NCBI GenBank assembly: GCA_963664635.1
Contig: OY761542.1
Coordinates: 4,650,001-4,714,000 of the forward strand
From: VXNE01 sp963664635
GTDB lineage: Bacteria > Pseudomonadota > Gammaproteobacteria > Pseudomonadales > Azotimanducaceae
Direction of reading: 5' to 3'
DNA length: 64,000 nt
A program made the translations under genes and the position numbers. The notes below the pieces were generated by a model. That model had not been told where the DNA came from. It ran no database searches and was given only the letters and a program-made list of their open reading frames with translations. The first letter of the stretch is position 1. Each line of letters begins with the position of its first letter. This document shows, one piece after another, positions 60,065-64,000 of the stretch.

Positions 60065-60139
60065 CAGCTCAGCAGCCCGGAAGCGCCACTACCGGTTTGA
60101 GCGACTGCCGCCGCGGACCGAAAATGGGGCGGTCAGGCG

Positions 60140-60513
60140 TCAGCGCGACGCGGCGGGTTTCTCAGGGTAGTCCTCGGGCCTGCCTGTATCGCCAGGCTGA
60201 ATGACGAAGTCGCGCCGGTCCCGGTAGAGGCGCGCCCGATTCAGAACGTATTCCTGACCGTCGTCGAGATCGATCTTGTCCCAGTGCGTCATCAGCCAAT
60301 ACTCGTGATCGCCCAGGAACAAGTGTTGTGCATGGTGAAGAACCTGCAGTCAACGCCCTCCCCGGCCCGAAAACGGCCACAGACGAGTTCGATCAACTCC
60401 CGCTGGTCGTCCTTGCCGCTGAGGACGTACTCGTGGGGCCAAGTGTTACGGTACGTAACTGCTTCGCGCCACGGCGCGCGTCCTATCGCCTGCATCATCC
60501 TGAGGTTCTCCAC
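60140..60513 (-). pseudogene. Small conserved protein split by a frameshift
   Basis: From GTG 60513 the first frame encodes VENLRMMQAIGRAPWREAV then YRNTWPHEYVLSGKDDQREL and CGRFRAGEGVDCRFFTMHN; the next frame continues LFLGDHEYWLMTHWDKIDLD, QEYVLNRARLYRDRRDFVIQ and the end to the stop at 60140. The halves read as one protein of about 125 residues, broken at about 60320-60332. Similar small soluble proteins occur in defence and mobile regions; I cannot name a function. Confidence 0.6.
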
Positions 60514-60607
60514 GGGTCTGCATACTCCTGCTGGCGACGGCAACCAGATTCGCCGCCTCGGCGACATACATCGTCGCATCTGTCCCGATAGTATGGAGGG
60601 CGATCCA

Positions 60608-61879
60608 ATGATCGTCGTACGGACGGCCGGACGAACTCTCATGGCATCGACACTGACCTGGCTCGACTACTCGGAACGCGACCGCAGGCGCGCGCTGGAT
60701 GTCATCGACCTGTTCCGGGAGACGGGCACGGTCGACGAACTCGGGCTGGGGGCCATCCGGAACAGCTTCTCGGATCTGTTCTTCCCCGGAACCAGCACAA
60801 CCCAGACCCGCGCGTGCTACTTCCTGCTCGTGCCATGGACGTTCCGCCGACTCGAGCGGTCCGGGATCCCCTCGAGTAGAGCAGCGGACTGGTCTCGCCG
60901 TGAGGAACTCCTGTTGAACGGTCGTCTGCTCAAGGGAAGCGACACGGAAGGCCTGTTCGGCGCGCGAGTGGGCGCAGGCCTGAAACGGCTTCCGAGCGAG
61001 GCGTACTGGGGTGGCCTGAGAAGCTGGGGAATCCACACCTCTTCCGGGCACAAGTGGGCGTACTTCCGTTTGCTCGACGGCTTCTACCGACGCCTTGCGC
61101 AGTTCCGTCAAACGTCGCGGGACCCGGAGGGCAGGACCACGCCCCCGGCGAACTGGCACGTCCACCTTCCCGACCCACCGCCCGGCTTCCCTACCCACTC
61201 CGTCGGAGTGCCGCTTCGGCAACAGGATGCCGAGTACCTGCGTGATCGTATCCAGGCCGCGCATCCACAAAGCCTGCTGGCCGTCCTCGCGCAACGCGCG
61301 AACCCGACGGACCTGCAAGCCGCTTCGCCATGGCAATGCTCACACTTCAAGGAAATCTCGCCGGGACTGCGGGAGCGACTGCACGACGCCAAGCTGTTCG
61401 CCATGTCCATGCAGGGCTCAACGCTTCTATACAACCTCATGCTCTCCGAACAGCAAGGCCATGAGGAGCGGATCGAGAAATACCGGACCAAGTTGACCAC
61501 GTGGGCCGCGGACCTCGCGGCTCTTGAAGCGGATCTTGGCGACTGGCGACTTGAAGGCGTCTGGCACGTTGTGAGGACAGCCGGCTGGTCGCTCGGCCAT
61601 CCGACACAGTCCTTCGTCCAGAGTTGGGTCGAACGCCTGCAGCGGAACGGACCCGAGGCCATCGTCAACGCCGAGTCCGGGGCGCGCATTCTGGTGAGGG
61701 ACCGGGAGATCCAACTCAAGCGGGGTCGCGCCCGGCTCACGAACCCACGCCATCTGGAACTCTGGGGCGGGGAGTCCGGCACGGGGCAGCTAGAGTACCG
61801 ATGGGGCCCGGCAAAGCGGATCCTCCAGGACATCTTCGATGAATTGAAGCGGAACGACGGCGATGCTCGGGACCCGTGA
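60608..61879 (+). CDS. DUF6361 family protein
   Basis: 423 residues. STLTWLDYSERDRRRALDVI then DLFRETGTVDELGLGAIRNS, FSDLFFPGTSTTQTRACYFL and LVPWTFRRLE match the start of DUF6361 proteins, found mainly next to phospholipase D-like and helicase genes. No catalytic motif is visible. ATG 60608 has GGAGGG seven bases upstream; ATG 60641 is where family similarity begins. It overlaps the PLD gene by 17 bases. The set with PLD and helicase suggests a nucleic-acid-directed defence complex. Confidence 0.8.
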   Translation: MIVVRTAGRTLMASTLTWLDYSERDRRRALDVIDLFRETGTVDELGLGAIRNSFSDLFFPGTSTTQTRACYFLLVPWTFRRLERSGIPSSRAADWSRREELLLNGRLLKGSDTEGLFGARVGAGLKRLPSEAYWGGLRSWGIHTSSGHKWAYFRLLDGFYRRLAQFRQTSRDPEGRTTPPANWHVHLPDPPPGFPTHSVGVPLRQQDAEYLRDRIQAAHPQSLLAVLAQRANPTDLQAASPWQCSHFKEISPGLRERLHDAKLFAMSMQGSTLLYNLMLSEQQGHEERIEKYRTKLTTWAADLAALEADLGDWRLEGVWHVVRTAGWSLGHPTQSFVQSWVERLQRNGPEAIVNAESGARILVRDREIQLKRGRARLTNPRHLELWGGESGTGQLEYRWGPAKRILQDIFDELKRNDGDARDP

Positions 61880-63763
61880 GCGCGCGCTGCTCCTGGAGAA
61901 CCTCCGTCCGCCGGCCGGCTATCGCCTGCGGCGCGCAGTCGGCACCAGCTTCACCCTCGACCTGATCGCGCTGCTGACGGCGCCCTTGGCCTTCACGTTC
62001 TTTGATGCGCACGACGACGACGGGGCACCAGTAGCCGACCCGGTCGCGCTGCTCGAGGCGCTGCGCCGGCATGCGGAAAAGGTCACGCTCTTCTGCCAGG
62101 CCGGCGCGATCGCCGTACCGGCACCGGCACAGACGCTGCTGACCTATCTTGAGAACTCCGTGATCGAGGTCGAGGCACTTGGCGAAGGAGGGATCTTCCA
62201 CCCCAAAGTTTGGGTCCTAGCTTTCGAGTCCGACGAGGAGCCGGCGTTTTACCGGGTGCTGTGCCTCTCCCGGAACCTTACCTTCGCACGCGCTTGGGAC
62301 ACCTGCCTGGCGCTTGAGGGCCCACTGGCGGAAGAACACCGCGAGCTCGACAGGAACAAGCCTCTCGCCGAATTGCTCCGGGCGCTCCCCGGGCTCGCCA
62401 CTCGCCCGCTGCCGGCGAACCTGCGGGAGGACCTGAACCGTATGGCCCGCGAGGTCGCGAGGGTCGACTTCCGCCCCCCCGAGCCCTTCAACAATTTCCG
62501 CGTCCACCTCCTCGGCCTCGGCGGCGGATCCGACTGGCCCTTCCGAAGGGCGGACGGAGTCTGGTGGTATCGCCGTACCTCGTCGGTTCGGTGGTAAACA
62601 GGTTGGTTCGCGATCATGGGCTTGAGGTCCTGATCTCCAGGCCGGAGGCGTTCGAGGATGTCGTGCGACAGTCGCACGGAGGCGCCCTACCGCGAATGTC
62701 CTTCGTGCTTTCGCCGGGCGCCGATCTCGACTCGCGCGAGCCGCATCAAGAAAAGGAAGGGAGTACGGAACGCTCGCCGGCCGCGGATGGCGAGACCGAG
62801 CTCACCGGCCTCCACGCCAAGCTCTTCCTGTTCGAGAACGGAGGGGAAGCCCGACTGTTCGTGGGGTCGGCGAACGCGACGCGCGCGGCCTTCCAGAGTA
62901 ATGCGGAAGTACTGGTCGAACTCGTCGGGCCCACCAGTGACTGCGGCATCGCGGCCCTCCTCGGCACGGAAGACGACGCTCGACTCGAGACGCTCCGGTC
63001 GCTGCTCCAGGAATACCACCCTCCCGAACGTCTGGAAGAGGAGGACCAAAGGGCGCTCGAAAAGGAGGTGGAGCGGCTGGCATGTACCCTCGGGGCTGCT
63101 CGGCTGACCGCGGCGGTTCGCGAGGTGGAAGCCGGGCAGCGGTGGGACATCGCCTTGTCTGGAACGCTGCCGTCGCTTCCGGATGGGGCGACTCTCAAGG
63201 TCTGGCCGGCGACGCTCCCCGCAGAGTCCGCGCTGGCGATCGAGAGTCGGCCCGCGGGTTCCCGCGAACCGCAGCGTACCCCCGACCCGATCGCGACCTT
63301 CCCGAAGCTCTCCTTCGAAGCACTGACCGCGTTCTTCGCTTGCGAGGTGTCGTTACAGCAAGGGAAGCACGAAGCCTGCAGGCGGTTCGCGGTGACGGCC
63401 GAGTTGCTCGGCGTTCCCGAGGACCGCAAGGAACGCCTGCTCCGCTCGCTGCTCGCGGACCGCCGCCGGGTGCTGCGACTGCTGTTCCTCATCCTGATGG
63501 ACGAGGGCGCCGACGCGTCGACGTTCGCGGACGCGGCCAATCGTGATCAGGCGGCTCCCGGTGCGTCGCGCGCGGCCTGGGACAGCACCGCCCTCCTCGA
63601 GGCGTTGCTGCGGAGCCTGAGCCGCGACCCGCGCCGGATCGACGACGCCGCACGGCTGATCGACGACCTGCGGAAGACTGCAGAGGGCGAAGAGTTGCTT
63701 CCCATCGGGCTGACGGACATATGGGAGCCCGTGTGGGCCGCGCGGCAGGCGCTCAAGCCATGA
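61863..63763 (+). pseudogene. Phospholipase D-like nuclease with a frameshift
   Basis: The first frame (61863 to about 62540) has half-site 1, FHPKVWVLA with His113/Lys115 and LSRNLT; a second frame (about 62541-63763) has half-site 2, GLHAKLFLF (His codon 62813) and VGSANATRAAF. Adding one C to CCC at 62538-62540 restores a continuous protein of about 633 residues (DWPLPKGGRSLVVSPYLVGS across the joint). PLD-family nucleases of this layout act with helicases in defence (compare DrmC of DISARM). Either decayed, a sequence error or recoded. Confidence 0.75.
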
Positions 63764-64000
63764 GCCGCCGAGAAGCGGGCGAGCGCCCCGATCTCAACGC
63801 CGTGCTCGACGGCCTGAAGCCGTTCCAGCGCGACACCGTCGAATACGCCTTCGAGCGGCTCTACCGGGCCGCGGACTCGACCCGACGATTCCTCGTAGCC
63901 GACGAGGTCGGGCTCGGGAAGACGCTCGTGGCGCGCGGCGTCATCGCGAAGGCGATCGATCACCTCTGGGCGGGGGACGTCCGAGTCGAGCAGATCGACA
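63760..64000 (+). CDS. SNF2/DEAD-type helicase (3' end outside window)
   Basis: 80 residues visible. LKPFQRDTVEYAFERLY followed by RRFLVADEVGLGKTLVARGV is the Q-like segment and Walker A (DEVGLGKT) of SNF2-type helicases. ATG 63760 overlaps the PLD stop (ATGA), so it is the third gene of the operon. The remaining motifs lie beyond the window end. Confidence 0.88.
   Translation, partial: MSRREAGERPDLNAVLDGLKPFQRDTVEYAFERLYRAADSTRRFLVADEVGLGKTLVARGVIAKAIDHLWAGDVRVEQID

Noticed and set aside
50150..64000. Prophage or integrative conjugative element
   Set aside because: No integrase, capsid, portal, relaxase or type IV secretion gene is present, and no att-like repeats bracket the region.

Overview
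This is about 64 kb of very GC-rich (roughly 68-70 %) bacterial chromosome. The left end carries the order recN-bamE, rnfH-ratA (opposite strand) and smpB, which is typical of Gammaproteobacteria, so an uncultured or little-studied high-GC gammaproteobacterium is the best guess. No rRNA, tRNA, CRISPR array or complete transposon was recognised.

Layout. 1-4650: housekeeping block (recN, bamE, rnfH, ratA, a Na+ symporter, smpB). 4660-7045: small accessory pocket with higBA, two pieces of a broken DUF3604 gene, a frameshifted metallophosphoesterase and a ribbon-helix-helix protein. 7114-16561: ABC export pair, secreted lipocalin-like protein, NUDIX hydrolase, GGDEF-EAL protein, a PLP enzyme of sulfur amino acid metabolism and purC. 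16577-21207: biotin-dependent acyl-CoA carboxylase genes, interrupted between the carrier protein and the carboxyltransferase by a lower-GC two-gene cassette (dUTPase/dCTP-deaminase-fold protein plus a coiled-coil two-helix membrane protein). 21302-34991: metR, then a 15-gene run on the minus strand (hisC, argC, an rhlB-like helicase, miaE and several enzymes). 35069-43564: lipid/drug-type ABC exporter, small secreted proteins, P450, two alpha/beta hydrolases (one decayed), a fold-back MITE and parDE flanked by a partial gene duplication. 43580-49480: complete peptide-type ABC importer operon.

From about 50150, where an enoyl-CoA hydratase gene is cut off, the window becomes accessory and in part less GC-rich: a ParA-like ATPase with a SAP-like partner, an IS1380-type remnant, a trypsin-like protease with a separate copy of its N-terminal domain, a decayed zinc-ribbon protein, a frameshifted TIR protein, a striking five-hairpin element, a HEPN RNase-like protein, Calx-beta and VapBC remnants, one intact FAD monooxygenase, another broken gene, and finally a DUF6361 / phospholipase D / SNF2-type helicase cluster that runs off the right end. 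Read together, 50-64 kb looks like a decaying defence island next to an active metabolic chromosome. The most promising undescribed systems are the dUTPase-fold plus membrane-protein cassette (18282-19284), the ParA plus SAP-like pair (50286-51623), the protease plus free domain pair (52991-54198), the stand-alone HEPN protein (55594-57117) and the DUF6361-PLD-helicase operon (60608 to the end).

Broken reading frames are concentrated in accessory segments and absent from housekeeping genes, which argues for real decay more than for a generally poor sequence, although each frameshift needs read-level confirmation.
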